In this document: piece by piece, positions 26,816 through 35,423 of the stretch
Numbering within the stretch: the first letter of the stretch is position 1
Layout of the letters: each line of letters starts with the position of its first letter
Source: an uncultured beta proteobacterium
GTDB taxonomy: Bacteria > Pseudomonadota > Gammaproteobacteria > Burkholderiales > Casimicrobiaceae
Length of the DNA stretch: 38,801 bases
Direction of reading: 5' to 3'
Assembly (NCBI GenBank): GCA_903912485.1
Contig: CAIWHR010000589.1
Span: forward strand, 1 to 38,801
Notes under the pieces: model-generated
Told to the model about the DNA's origin: nothing
The model's input: the letters and a program-made list of their open reading frames with translations, nothing else
The model's database searches: none
Translations under genes and position numbers: made by a program

Positions 26816-28216
26816 TCAGGCGCTCCCGGCCACCGTCATCCTGCCGACGAGCATCGATCCGACGTGCCTCGATCCGCGGCGATCGACGTCGTTGCCGACG
26901 GCGACGATGTCGCGGTACATGGCGAGCAGGTTGCCGGCGATGGTGATCTCCTCGACCGGATACGCGATCTCGCCGCCCTCGATCCAGAATCCGGCGGCGC
27001 CGCGCGAGAAATCGCCGGTGACCGGATTCACGCCGTGCCCCAGCTGCTCGGTGACGAACAGGCCGCGGCCCATCCGCCGCATCAGCGCGGCAAGGTCGTC
27101 GCCGCCGTGCGAGACGACCAGGTTGTGGCTGCCCCCGGCGTTGCCGGTGGTGACGAGGCCCAGCTTGCGCGCCGAATAGCTGCCGAGAAAATAACCCTCG
27201 ACCACGCCATCCCTCACCACGTCGCGCGCCACGGTGGCGACGCCCTCGTTGTCGAACGGCGCGCTGCCGCGCCCGCGCAGCAGGTGCGGCTCTTCGCGGA
27301 TCGAGATCTCCGGCGAGAACACCTGCCGGCCCAGCGAGTCGAGCAGGAACGACGACCGGCGGTAGAGCGAGCCGCCCGAGACCGCGGCGACGAAGGCGCC
27401 GATCAGGTCGGCGGCTTCCGGCGCGTCGAACAGCACCGGGCAGTCGATCGTGCCCAGCCCGCGCGCATTGAGCCGCCGCAGGGTCCGCTCGCCGGCGACG
27501 CGGCCGACGACCGCGGGCGCCTGGAGGTCCTCGCGCGAGCGCGCCGCGGTGTACCAGAAGTCGCGCTGCATCCCGCCGCCGTCCTCGCCGATGACGGCGC
27601 AGTCGATGTGGTGGCGCGAACTGCGGTATCCGCCGAGAAAGCCCTGGCTGGTGGCGTAGACGAATTCCGACTCGCCGCGCGCCACCGTCGAGCCTTCGGT
27701 GTTGGTGAGCCGCTTGTCGACCGCGAGCGCGGCGGCTTCGGCCTCGCGACCGAGCTCGATCGCGTCCTCGACGCTGAGGTTCCACGGGTGGTAGAGGTCG
27801 AGGTCGGGAATGTGGCGCGCCAGCCGGTCCGGGTCGGCGAGGCCGGCGCAGGGATCCTCGGCCGTGTGCCGCGCGATCGCCAGCGCCTTGCCGACCGTCG
27901 CGCGAATCGCCTCGGCGGAGAAGTCGGCGGTGCTCGCGTGTCCGCGCCGCTGCCCGACGTAGACGGTCACGCCGATGCCCTTGTCGCGGTTGTAGGCGAT
28001 GGTCTCGACGACGTCGCGGCGCACGGTGACCGACAGTCCGACCGCCTGCGACACGTCGGTCTCGGCGGCGGTCGCGCCGCCTTCCATCGCCACCGCGACG
28101 ACGTCGCCGGCGACGCGTTCGAGCTCCGCCGTCGGCAGCGGAAACGGTCCGGCGTCGGCGTCGCGGGGCATCGCGGAAGTCGGGGGTGTCGAGGTCGCGT
28201 TCGTGGTTTCGGTCAT
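26816..28216 (-). CDS. pmbA: Metalloprotease PmbA/TldE
   Basis: YNRDKGIGVTVYVGQRRGHASTADFS; SVARGESEFVYATSQGFLGGYRSSRHHIDCAVIGED analogue (TVARGESEF...); NPVTGDFSRGAAGFWIEGGEIAYPVEEITIAGNL. Confidence 0.93.
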   Translation of the reverse strand: MTETTNATSTPPTSAMPRDADAGPFPLPTAELERVAGDVVAVAMEGGATAAETDVSQAVGLSVTVRRDVVETIAYNRDKGIGVTVYVGQRRGHASTADFSAEAIRATVGKALAIARHTAEDPCAGLADPDRLARHIPDLDLYHPWNLSVEDAIELGREAEAAALAVDKRLTNTEGSTVARGESEFVYATSQGFLGGYRSSRHHIDCAVIGEDGGGMQRDFWYTAARSREDLQAPAVVGRVAGERTLRRLNARGLGTIDCPVLFDAPEAADLIGAFVAAVSGGSLYRRSSFLLDSLGRQVFSPEISIREEPHLLRGRGSAPFDNEGVATVARDVVRDGVVEGYFLGSYSARKLGLVTTGNAGGSHNLVVSHGGDDLAALMRRMGRGLFVTEQLGHGVNPVTGDFSRGAAGFWIEGGEIAYPVEEITIAGNLLAMYRDIVAVGNDVDRRGSRHVGSMLVGRMTVAGSA

Positions 28217-28338
28217 CGGCGAAAGGAGTGGCGGCAGGGGACGCGGGACACCGCAATGTGCCCCGGCACGACCGGCGCGGGGAATGCGGTCAGCTATGAT
28301 AGCAAACGCGTTCCCTCATTCCCCAAGGTGCAATCCCG

Positions 28339-28926
28339 ATGGCTCTGCCCGACGACAAGTGGCACCGGCGCTCCCGCGCGGCCGGCGCGGAGGCTCCGCC
28401 GTCCGCCGACCCCGACGCCGCGCCGTCCAAGACCCGGCGCAAGGCCGCCATGCACGACCTGCAGGACCTCGGCGAAGCGCTGGTCGCGCTCGACGCGCGG
28501 CGGCTGGCCGAGATCGCCGCCGAAGCCGAGTTGCCCGAGCGCCTGGTCGACGCCATCACCCAGGCGCGCACGATCACCGCCTGGGGCGGACGCAAGCGTC
28601 AGCTCCAGTACGTCGGCAAGCTGATGCGCGACGTCGATCCCGAGCCCATCCGCCGCCGGCTGGACGCCTGGGCGCACGGCCATCACCTGGACACCGCGCG
28701 CCAGCACGCGCTCGAAGCGCTGCGCGACCGTCTGCTGGCCGAGCCCGGCGCGCTCGAGGCGCTGGTGGCCGACCACCCGGAACTCAACCGCAACCGGCTT
28801 GCCGGGCTGATCACGCGCGCGCGCGCCGAGCGCGCCGGCAACGAGCCGCCGCACGCCTACCGCGAGCTCTTCCGCGAACTGAAGGCCCTCGCCGACCCCT
28901 CCACGCCTGCTCCGACGCCGCCATGA
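28339..28926 (+). CDS. darP: Ribosome biogenesis factor DarP/YjgA (DUF615)
   Basis: SKTRRKAAMHDLQDLGEALVALDARRLAEI...ARTITAWGGRKRQLQYVGKLMRDVD. Confidence 0.92.
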   Translation: MALPDDKWHRRSRAAGAEAPPSADPDAAPSKTRRKAAMHDLQDLGEALVALDARRLAEIAAEAELPERLVDAITQARTITAWGGRKRQLQYVGKLMRDVDPEPIRRRLDAWAHGHHLDTARQHALEALRDRLLAEPGALEALVADHPELNRNRLAGLITRARAERAGNEPPHAYRELFRELKALADPSTPAPTPP

Positions 28927-29483
28927 CCGCCCCCGACACGCTGCTGATCGGCCTCGTCTCGATCTCCGACCGCGCCAGCGCGGGCGTGTACGAGGACAAG
29001 GGCATTCCGTCGCTGGTCGACTGGTTCACCGCGGCACTGACGTCGCCCTGGGAGAGCGAGACGCGGCTCATCCCCGACGAGCAGGCCGCCATCGAGCGCA
29101 CGTTGATCGAACTGGTCGACGTCGTCGGCTGCCACCTGGTGCTGACCACCGGCGGCACCGGCCCGGCGCCGCGCGACGTCACGCCCGAAGCCACGCTCGC
29201 GGTCGCGCACAAGGTGATGCCGGGTTTCGGCGAAGAGATGCGCCGGGTGAGCCTGCGCTACGTCCCGACGGCGATCCTGTCGCGGCAGGTCGGCGTGATC
29301 CGCGGCCGCGCGCTGATCCTGAACCTTCCCGGGCAACCGAAGGCGATCAAGGAGACGCTCGACGGCGTCTTCCCGGCGGTGCCGTACTGCATCGATCTGA
29401 TCGGCGGGCCGTACATCGTCGCCGATGACGCCGTGTGCAAGGCGTTCCGGCCCAAATCCGCGCTGCGCCCCGCGGCGGCCTGA
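28923..29483 (+). CDS. mogA: Molybdopterin adenylyltransferase
   Basis: IGLVSISDRASAGVYEDKGIPSL, LVLTTGGTGPAPRDVTPEAT, LILNLPGQPKAIKETLDGVFPAVPYCIDLIGG. ATGA overlap with darP. Confidence 0.94.
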   Translation: MTAPDTLLIGLVSISDRASAGVYEDKGIPSLVDWFTAALTSPWESETRLIPDEQAAIERTLIELVDVVGCHLVLTTGGTGPAPRDVTPEATLAVAHKVMPGFGEEMRRVSLRYVPTAILSRQVGVIRGRALILNLPGQPKAIKETLDGVFPAVPYCIDLIGGPYIVADDAVCKAFRPKSALRPAAA

Positions 29484-30418
29484 TGCCGCAGCGCGCGCGA
29501 TCGGCGGCCCGGCGCGGCCGCCTCGCCGCGGCGGCATCGGGAATCTGTTTCGGTGCGCTCGGCATCTTCGCGCAGGTGGCCTACCGCGACGGCGCCGACA
29601 TCCTCGGTCTGCTGCCGCTGCGCTTCCTGGTCGCCGGCAGCGTGCTCGCGCTGGCCGCGACGCTTTGCGGCGAATCGTGGCCGTCGCGCCGGCGGGTCGT
29701 CGCCTGCCTCGCGCTGGGCGGCGCCGGCTACCTGTCGTTCACCTTCCTGTTCTTCACCACGCTGCGTCACGCCAGCCCCGGCGTCGCCGTGCTGCTGCTC
29801 TATCTCAACCCGTTCGTCGTGTTCGCCTGGTCGGTGGCGCTTCGCCGCGAGCGCTTCCGGATCGGCGCGCTCCTGCTGCTGGCGGTCGCCGTCGCCGGGC
29901 TCGCGCTGGTGCTGATCGACGGCTCGGCCTCGCGCACCGGCGTCGTGCTGGGAGCGGTCACCGCGCTCGGCTACGGGACCTACCTCGTGCTCGGCGCGGA
30001 CGCGCTCGCGGATCTGCCGCCGCTCGCCGCGACCGCGCTGGTCTGCCTCGGTGCGGGGGCCGTCGCACTGGCGGCGGCCGCCGCGCTGGGCGGAGCCTTG
30101 CCGCGCACGGCGGCCGGCTGGCAGGCGTTGGCCGGCATGACCGTCGTCTCGACGGTGCTCGCGCTGGGGCTGCTCACCGTCGCGCTGCAGCGCATCGCGC
30201 CGGCGGAGGTCGCGACGATCATGATGGTGGAGCCGGTGTTCGCGGTGCTGCTGTCGGCGGCGGTGCTCGATCAGGCGGTCACGGCGCGGCAGGCGATCGG
30301 CGCGGCGATCACGCTGGTCGCCTGCACGCTGTTCCTGCGCCGCCGGCGCGACGCCCCGCCCGGCGCGGTCACGCCGCGCGCAGGCGCCGCATCTTCGCCG
30401 GGCCGAACAGGGCGATGA
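29483..30418 (+). CDS. EamA/DMT family transporter
   Basis: About ten hydrophobic segments, two EamA repeats (GICFGALGIFAQ..., ...TALGYGTYLVLGADAL...). Start overlaps the mogA stop. Confidence 0.88.
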   Translation: MPQRARSAARRGRLAAAASGICFGALGIFAQVAYRDGADILGLLPLRFLVAGSVLALAATLCGESWPSRRRVVACLALGGAGYLSFTFLFFTTLRHASPGVAVLLLYLNPFVVFAWSVALRRERFRIGALLLLAVAVAGLALVLIDGSASRTGVVLGAVTALGYGTYLVLGADALADLPPLAATALVCLGAGAVALAAAAALGGALPRTAAGWQALAGMTVVSTVLALGLLTVALQRIAPAEVATIMMVEPVFAVLLSAAVLDQAVTARQAIGAAITLVACTLFLRRRRDAPPGAVTPRAGAASSPGRTGR

Positions 30419-31247
30419 ACTCGTTGCCGGCGATCGCCAGCAGCACGATGCCGCCGCCGATCAGCGTCGGCGTGCCCGGGGTCTCGCCGACGCCGAGCCA
30501 CGCCCACAGCGGCCCCAGCACCGCCTCGAGCAGCGTCAGCAGCGCCACCTCCGCCGTCGGCAGGTGGCGGCTGGCGACGACCAGCAGCGTGCACGGCAGC
30601 GCCAGCTGGAACATCCCGAGGCCGGCGAGCCAGGCGAGATCGTGCGCATTCGCCTGGAACGGCAGCGCGAAGGGCAGCGTCACCAGCGCCGAAAGCACGC
30701 CGCCCAGCAGCACCGAAGGGATGAGGTCGGCCTCGCGCCCCCACTTCCTGAGCGTGACGACGTTGATCGCCGCCGCCACCGGCACGCCGAACGCGATCAG
30801 CGTCCCGGACAGCCCGGGCCCGAGCCCCGCCGCGAACATGAACACCATGCCGCCGACGGCGGCGAGGATCGCGACCCAGGTGTACGCCGGCAGCCGCGCG
30901 CCGAGCACCGCCATGCCGAGCAGCCCGGCGAAGACCGGGTAGAGGCTGTTGACGACCAGCGCGTTGGCGACGGTGGTGCTCATCAAGGCGAGCATGAAGC
31001 AGGTGAACATGACGCAGAACATGCACCCCGACAGCAGCCCCGGCCAGCCGGACGCGCGCATGATTTTCCAGGCCCGGCCGCGATGCAGGAAGGCGAGGAT
31101 CGCCACCATCGACAGCGCGGCGAAGAAGCTTCGCCAGAACGCCACTTCGAAGCTCTGCGCGCGCTCGAGCAGCCTGGCCACGACGCCGGCCGAACTCCAC
31201 AGAACGGCGGCGGCGACCATCAGCGCGGCGGCGCGCGCGTGCGACAT
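30369..31247 (-). CDS. EamA/DMT family transporter
   Basis: MSHARAAALMVAAAVLWSSAGVVARLLERAQSFEVAFWRSFFA, a typical DMT N-terminus. Upstream in-frame starts to 31289 are possible. Confidence 0.9.
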   Translation of the reverse strand: MSHARAAALMVAAAVLWSSAGVVARLLERAQSFEVAFWRSFFAALSMVAILAFLHRGRAWKIMRASGWPGLLSGCMFCVMFTCFMLALMSTTVANALVVNSLYPVFAGLLGMAVLGARLPAYTWVAILAAVGGMVFMFAAGLGPGLSGTLIAFGVPVAAAINVVTLRKWGREADLIPSVLLGGVLSALVTLPFALPFQANAHDLAWLAGLGMFQLALPCTLLVVASRHLPTAEVALLTLLEAVLGPLWAWLGVGETPGTPTLIGGGIVLLAIAGNEFIALFGPAKMRRLRAA

Positions 31248-31310
31248 TCCGGACGACAATGCATCTCCCCTCGGGTGAGCCAGCCCCACCGCAGCGGCAG
31301 GCCCGCCATT

Positions 31311-32090
31311 TTACTGCGGCGGCACGCGTAAGGCGGGATCCTGCCGATAGAAGCGCACGAACTGCGCGTAGACGTCGCCGTATTCGTGCCGCAGCAGCGT
31401 CGGGTCGGCGAAAAAGACTTCGGACAGGACGGCAAAGAACTCGCCCGGCGACTCGGCGGCGTAGGGATCGATCTCGGTGTCCTCGCCCCGATCCTGACGT
31501 GCGCAGAAGTCGTCGTAGGCCGCTTCGAGCGTCCGCCGCCACGCGCCGACCGACATGCCGGCGGGCAAAGGCGGGCAGCCGTTGGCGTCGCCGCCGGCCA
31601 TGTCGATCTTGTGCGCGAATTCGTGGATGACGAGATTCATCCCGGCCTCGTCCCAGTCGGCGCTCGCCTCGACGTCGGGCCACGACAGCACCACCGGCCC
31701 GCGCGGCATCGCCTCGCCGGCAAGGCCGTCGTCGATCCGGTGCACCACCCCCGCCTCGTCTTCCCACTCCCAGCCCGGGACGAACTCGCCCGGATAGACG
31801 ATGACGTTCTCGAAGCCCTCGTAGAGCGACAGGTCGAGGTTCAGCACGGGGACGCAGGCCTGGACCGCGATGACGACGCGCTGCAGCGGCGTCACCTCGT
31901 GCCCGCGCGCGCCGACGATCCCCTTGGCGTCGAGAAACAGCACGACGAGATCGCGCAGACGCGCGAGTTCGGCGGCGTCGTACAGCGCGAGAAACGGCAG
32001 CGCGGCGAGCGCCTCCCGCCACAGCGCCTCGGGCAGCGCCGCGTGGCGCAGCACGCGCGCGCGCCGCCACTTGCGAAATGCCTGGAACAC
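31311..32090 (-). CDS. mtfA: Zinc-dependent peptidase MtfA (M90)
   Basis: HEFAHKIDMAGGDANGCPPLP and AESPGEFFAVLSEVFFADP (M90/MtfA signatures). Confidence 0.92.
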   Translation of the reverse strand: MFQAFRKWRRARVLRHAALPEALWREALAALPFLALYDAAELARLRDLVVLFLDAKGIVGARGHEVTPLQRVVIAVQACVPVLNLDLSLYEGFENVIVYPGEFVPGWEWEDEAGVVHRIDDGLAGEAMPRGPVVLSWPDVEASADWDEAGMNLVIHEFAHKIDMAGGDANGCPPLPAGMSVGAWRRTLEAAYDDFCARQDRGEDTEIDPYAAESPGEFFAVLSEVFFADPTLLRHEYGDVYAQFVRFYRQDPALRVPPQ

Positions 32091-32120
32091 GCCGCCGCCT
32101 GCCGTCGATCCGCGGCGGCG

Positions 32121-33527
32121 TCAGCCGGCGGCGGGCGGATCGGCGCCGTCGGCACCCGGTCCGGGCTCGAACCCGAGCACGGCGCCGGCGTCGCCGGTGA
32201 GCAGCCGGTCGGCCTCGGCTTCGGGCAGCGCCTCGATGTCGCGCAGCTTGCGCGCGATGGTCGTGCTCTTCCTGCCCGCGTCGTCGAGCGTCCTGCCGAC
32301 CTGGTCGAGCCGCTCCTTGGTCCTGGCGAGGATGTCGCCGAACTTGCCGAACTCGGTCTTGACCGCGCCCAGCACGCGCCAGACCTCGGTCGAGCGCTTC
32401 TCGATCGCCAGCGTGCGGAAGCCGAGCTGCAGGCTGTTCAGCATCGCCGCGAGGTTCATCGGCCCGGTCAGCATCACGCGGTACTCGCGCTGCAGCGCGT
32501 CGGCGAGCCCCGGCCGCGACACCGCTTCGGCGTACAGGCCCTCGGTCGGCACGAACAGGATCGCGAAGTCGGTGGTGTGCGGCGGCTCGACGTACTTGTC
32601 GCGGATCGACCTGGCCTCGGCCTTGAAGAAGATCTCCAGCGCCTTGCGGCTCGCCTCGACCGCAGCGACGTCGGCGCGCTCGATCGCATCCTGCAGCCGC
32701 TGGTAGTCCTCCAGCGGGAACTTGGCGTCGATCGGCAACCAGCACGGCTCGCCGTCCTCGCCGCGCCCGGGGAACTTCACCGCGTACTCGACCCGCTCGC
32801 GGCTGCCCGGGCGGGTGGCGACGTTCTGCGCGAACTGCGCCGGCGTCAGCATCTCGGACAGCAGCACGCCAAGCTGCACCTCGCCCCAGCCGCCGCGGCT
32901 CTTGACGTTGGTCAGCACCTTCTTGAGGTCGCCGACGCCGGCGGCGAGCGTCTGCATCTCGCCCAGACCCTTGTGCACCTGGTCGAGGCGGTCGGACACC
33001 TGCTTGAACGTCTGCCCGAGGCGCTGCTCGAGCGTGGCCTGCAGCTTTTCGTCGACGGTCGCGCGCATCTGCTCGAGCTTGGCGGTGTTGTCGGCGCGCA
33101 GCGCCTCGAGGTTCTGCGCGACGCTCGCGCGCACCGCTTCCAGGCGCTGCTCGTTCGACGCCGTCAGCGCCGCGAGGCGCTCGCCGAACTGCTTCAGCTG
33201 CTCGCTCTGGACGCCGCTCATGCCGGCGAGCTGCTGCGTCATCGCCTGGCCGAACCGGGCGAGGCCGCCGGCGAGCTCGCTGCGCGCGACCTGCGCGGCG
33301 GCCGCCTGCTCCTGCCGCGCGATCGACAGGTCCTGCCGCAGGTCGCGTTCGAGGTCGGCGTTCTGCGCGGCGAGGACCTCGAGGCGGGTGCGCAGGTCGG
33401 CCGCGTCGCGGGACGCCACGTCGCGCGACGCCGTCAGCGCCGACAGCCGCGACAGCGCGATCAAAGCCAGCGCGACGCTGGTCGCGAGCAGGGCGAGGAC
33501 GGCGATGACGATCAGCGATTCGGGCAT
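32121..33527 (-). CDS. rmuC: DNA recombination protein RmuC
   Basis: N-terminal membrane helix, long coiled coil, GGWGEVQLGVLLSEMLTPAQF...LPIDAKFPLEDYQRL...FAILFVPTEGLYAEAV. Confidence 0.93.
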   Translation of the reverse strand: MPESLIVIAVLALLATSVALALIALSRLSALTASRDVASRDAADLRTRLEVLAAQNADLERDLRQDLSIARQEQAAAAQVARSELAGGLARFGQAMTQQLAGMSGVQSEQLKQFGERLAALTASNEQRLEAVRASVAQNLEALRADNTAKLEQMRATVDEKLQATLEQRLGQTFKQVSDRLDQVHKGLGEMQTLAAGVGDLKKVLTNVKSRGGWGEVQLGVLLSEMLTPAQFAQNVATRPGSRERVEYAVKFPGRGEDGEPCWLPIDAKFPLEDYQRLQDAIERADVAAVEASRKALEIFFKAEARSIRDKYVEPPHTTDFAILFVPTEGLYAEAVSRPGLADALQREYRVMLTGPMNLAAMLNSLQLGFRTLAIEKRSTEVWRVLGAVKTEFGKFGDILARTKERLDQVGRTLDDAGRKSTTIARKLRDIEALPEAEADRLLTGDAGAVLGFEPGPGADGADPPAAG

Positions 33528-33556
33528 GACGGATTCAGTTGGCGCAACATCACAGT

Positions 33557-33897
33557 GTAGCCCGGGTTTCGCCACCCCCAGTGCCCGCCGCCAGCCCCCC
33601 GCCGTCGATAAGCGAAACCCGGGTTTCGCCACCCCCAATGCCCGCCGCCAGCCCCCCCGCCGTCGACAAGCGAAACCCGGGGTTCGCCGCCAACGCCGGT
33701 GACCGCCAGCGCCCCCCCCGGCGTCGATCGGCCGGCAGCGCGGCACGCCGCAGGGATCGGTGGCGCTCGACCCCCCCGGCGTCGATCGGCCACCGGCGCG
33801 GCACGCGGCAGGGATCGGTGGCGCTCGAACCCCCCGGCGTCGATCGGCCGGCAACGCGGCACGCGGCAGGGATCGGTGGCGCTCGACGCCGGGCTAC
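33557..33897. repeat. Composite tandem-repeat element 1 (A-A-A'-B-B-B; about 57-58 bp units) bounded by GTAGCCCGGG...GCCGGGCTAC
   Basis: A units (GGGTTTCGCCACCCCC...GCGAAACCC) start at 33564, 33621, 33679; B units (GGCGTCGATCGGCC...GGATCGGTGGCGCTCGA) start at 33720, 33778, 33836. Confidence 0.93.
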
Positions 33898-33939
33898 GAC
33901 GGTTCGAAGCCGGATGGCGAACGGCCCCGGCGCCACCAT

Positions 33940-34220
33940 GTAGCCCGGGTTTCGCCACCCCCAATGCCCGCCGCCAGCCCCCCGCCGTCGACAAGCGAAA
34001 CCCGGGGTTTCGCCACCCCCAATGCCCGCCGCCAGCCCCCCGCCGTCGACAAGCGAAACCCGGGGTTCGCCACCAACGCCGGTGACCGCCAGCGCCCCCC
34101 GGCGTCGACCGGCCACCGGCGCGGCACGCGGCAGGGATCGGTGGCGCTCGAACCCCCCGGCGTCGATCGGCCGGCAGCGCGGCACGCGGCAGGGATCGGT
34201 GGCGCTCGACGCCGGGCTAC
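33940..34220. repeat. Composite tandem-repeat element 2 (A-A-A'-B-B), direct-orientation copy of element 1
   Basis: Same end sequences and units. A units start near 33947, 34004, 34062; B units at 34101 and 34159; one B unit fewer than element 1. Confidence 0.93.
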
Positions 34221-34261
34221 GGCGGGCCACGCGTCCGGGGGCGGTGCGCGAGGTCGCGGGA

Positions 34262-35296
34262 TTACGATTCGAGCGCCAGCAGAGCGAAGGTCGCCAGCCA
34301 GTGCCCGCCGAGGTAGTCGCCGCTGGCCACGCCGACGAGCCCGGCCGCGAGATGCACCTCGGCCGCGGCGCGCAACACGGCCACGCGGGGGTCGCCGTCC
34401 GGCAGCGCGGCGGCGACGCCGCGCATGCACCACGCGCGCGACAGGTTGAGGCCGTCGAGGTGGACGATCTGCGGGTCGCTGCGATCGGACACCGTTGCCG
34501 GCACGAACAGCGTCTCCGGCACCCGCTGCGCCAGACCGGGCAGGAACGCCGCCAGCCACGCCGCGAATTCGACGGGCGGCAGCACACGCCGCATCAACTC
34601 GGCCTCCATCAGCGCCGGCGACAGGAAATCGGCTCCGGACGGTTCCCACGCCGCCGGCGCATCGCGATCGGCGCCGTACCACGCGTTCGCGCTGCCGACG
34701 CAGGCGTCCTCGAGCGCCGCCCGGCCGGCGAGCCGCGCGTAGTCGAGCGCGAAGGCCAGGCCGAACGCGCTGTTGGGATGCATGCCGTGGCGGATCGGGT
34801 AGTGCGCCCGGGGCAGGTAATCGAGATAGCGGGCGACGAACGCGGCGGCGAGCGGCGCCAGCGCCGCCGACCAGCCTCTGCTGCGCTCGTCGGTCCCGAC
34901 GGCGAGTTCGGACGCCAGCTGCAGCAGCCACGCCCAGCCGTAAGTCCGCTCGAACGACCTCGTTTCGGGCCGCTGCAGGTACGCGCACTCGCCGGCGATC
35001 GCAGCCGGCGCGAAACTCCGGTCGAACAGCGCGTCGATGGCGGCGCGCTGCGGCAGCGCCGGCACCACCCGCCGCACGCGCGCCAGCAGCCAGTGCATGT
35101 GCACGCAGGAATGCCAGTCGTAGCTGCCGAAGAACGACGGATGCAGCGCGCGCGTCGGCGCGAGATCGTCCGGGCCGGACAGCACGTGACCCGGGTGATT
35201 CGGGTACTCGCGGACGACGTTGTCGAGCGCGACCGCCGCGAAGCGCGTCGCGAGCTCGGGCGTCAGGGACAGCGTGGAATCGGACGAATCGGCCAT
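34262..35296 (-). CDS. DUF2891 family protein
   Basis: YPNHPGHVLSGPDDLAPTRALHPSFFGSYDWHSCVHMHWLLARV...; RTYGWAWLLQLASEL; YPIRHGMHPNSAFGLAFALDYAR. Confidence 0.88.
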   Translation of the reverse strand: MADSSDSTLSLTPELATRFAAVALDNVVREYPNHPGHVLSGPDDLAPTRALHPSFFGSYDWHSCVHMHWLLARVRRVVPALPQRAAIDALFDRSFAPAAIAGECAYLQRPETRSFERTYGWAWLLQLASELAVGTDERSRGWSAALAPLAAAFVARYLDYLPRAHYPIRHGMHPNSAFGLAFALDYARLAGRAALEDACVGSANAWYGADRDAPAAWEPSGADFLSPALMEAELMRRVLPPVEFAAWLAAFLPGLAQRVPETLFVPATVSDRSDPQIVHLDGLNLSRAWCMRGVAAALPDGDPRVAVLRAAAEVHLAAGLVGVASGDYLGGHWLATFALLALES

Positions 35297-35300
35297 GTCG

Positions 35301-35420
35301 GTAGCCCGGGTTGCGCGGCCCGCGATGCCGAACGGAGCCCAGCTTGCCGGCGGCGAAACCCGGGGCGGCGGGCGGTCGACCGGGCCATCGGGCGCGCCCG
35401 GGCCGCTCGACCCGGGCTAC
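35301..35420. repeat. Short intergenic element bounded by GTAGCCCGGG / CCCGGGCTAC
   Basis: Perfect 10-nt terminal inverted repeats (35301-35310, 35411-35420); contains GCGAAACCCGGGG like the A units of elements 1 and 2. Confidence 0.75.
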
Positions 35421-35423
35421 GGC

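Noticed and set aside
33557-34220. CRISPR array
   Set aside because: Units are contiguous tandem repeats of two types without unique spacers, and no cas genes are present.
33512-34587. ORFs with repeated peptides (STAGGWRRALGVAKPGF, RHRSLPRAAPVADRRR)
   Set aside because: The peptide repetition comes from the 57-58 bp intergenic DNA repeats; repeats remain open in several frames and no gene start or domain is evident.
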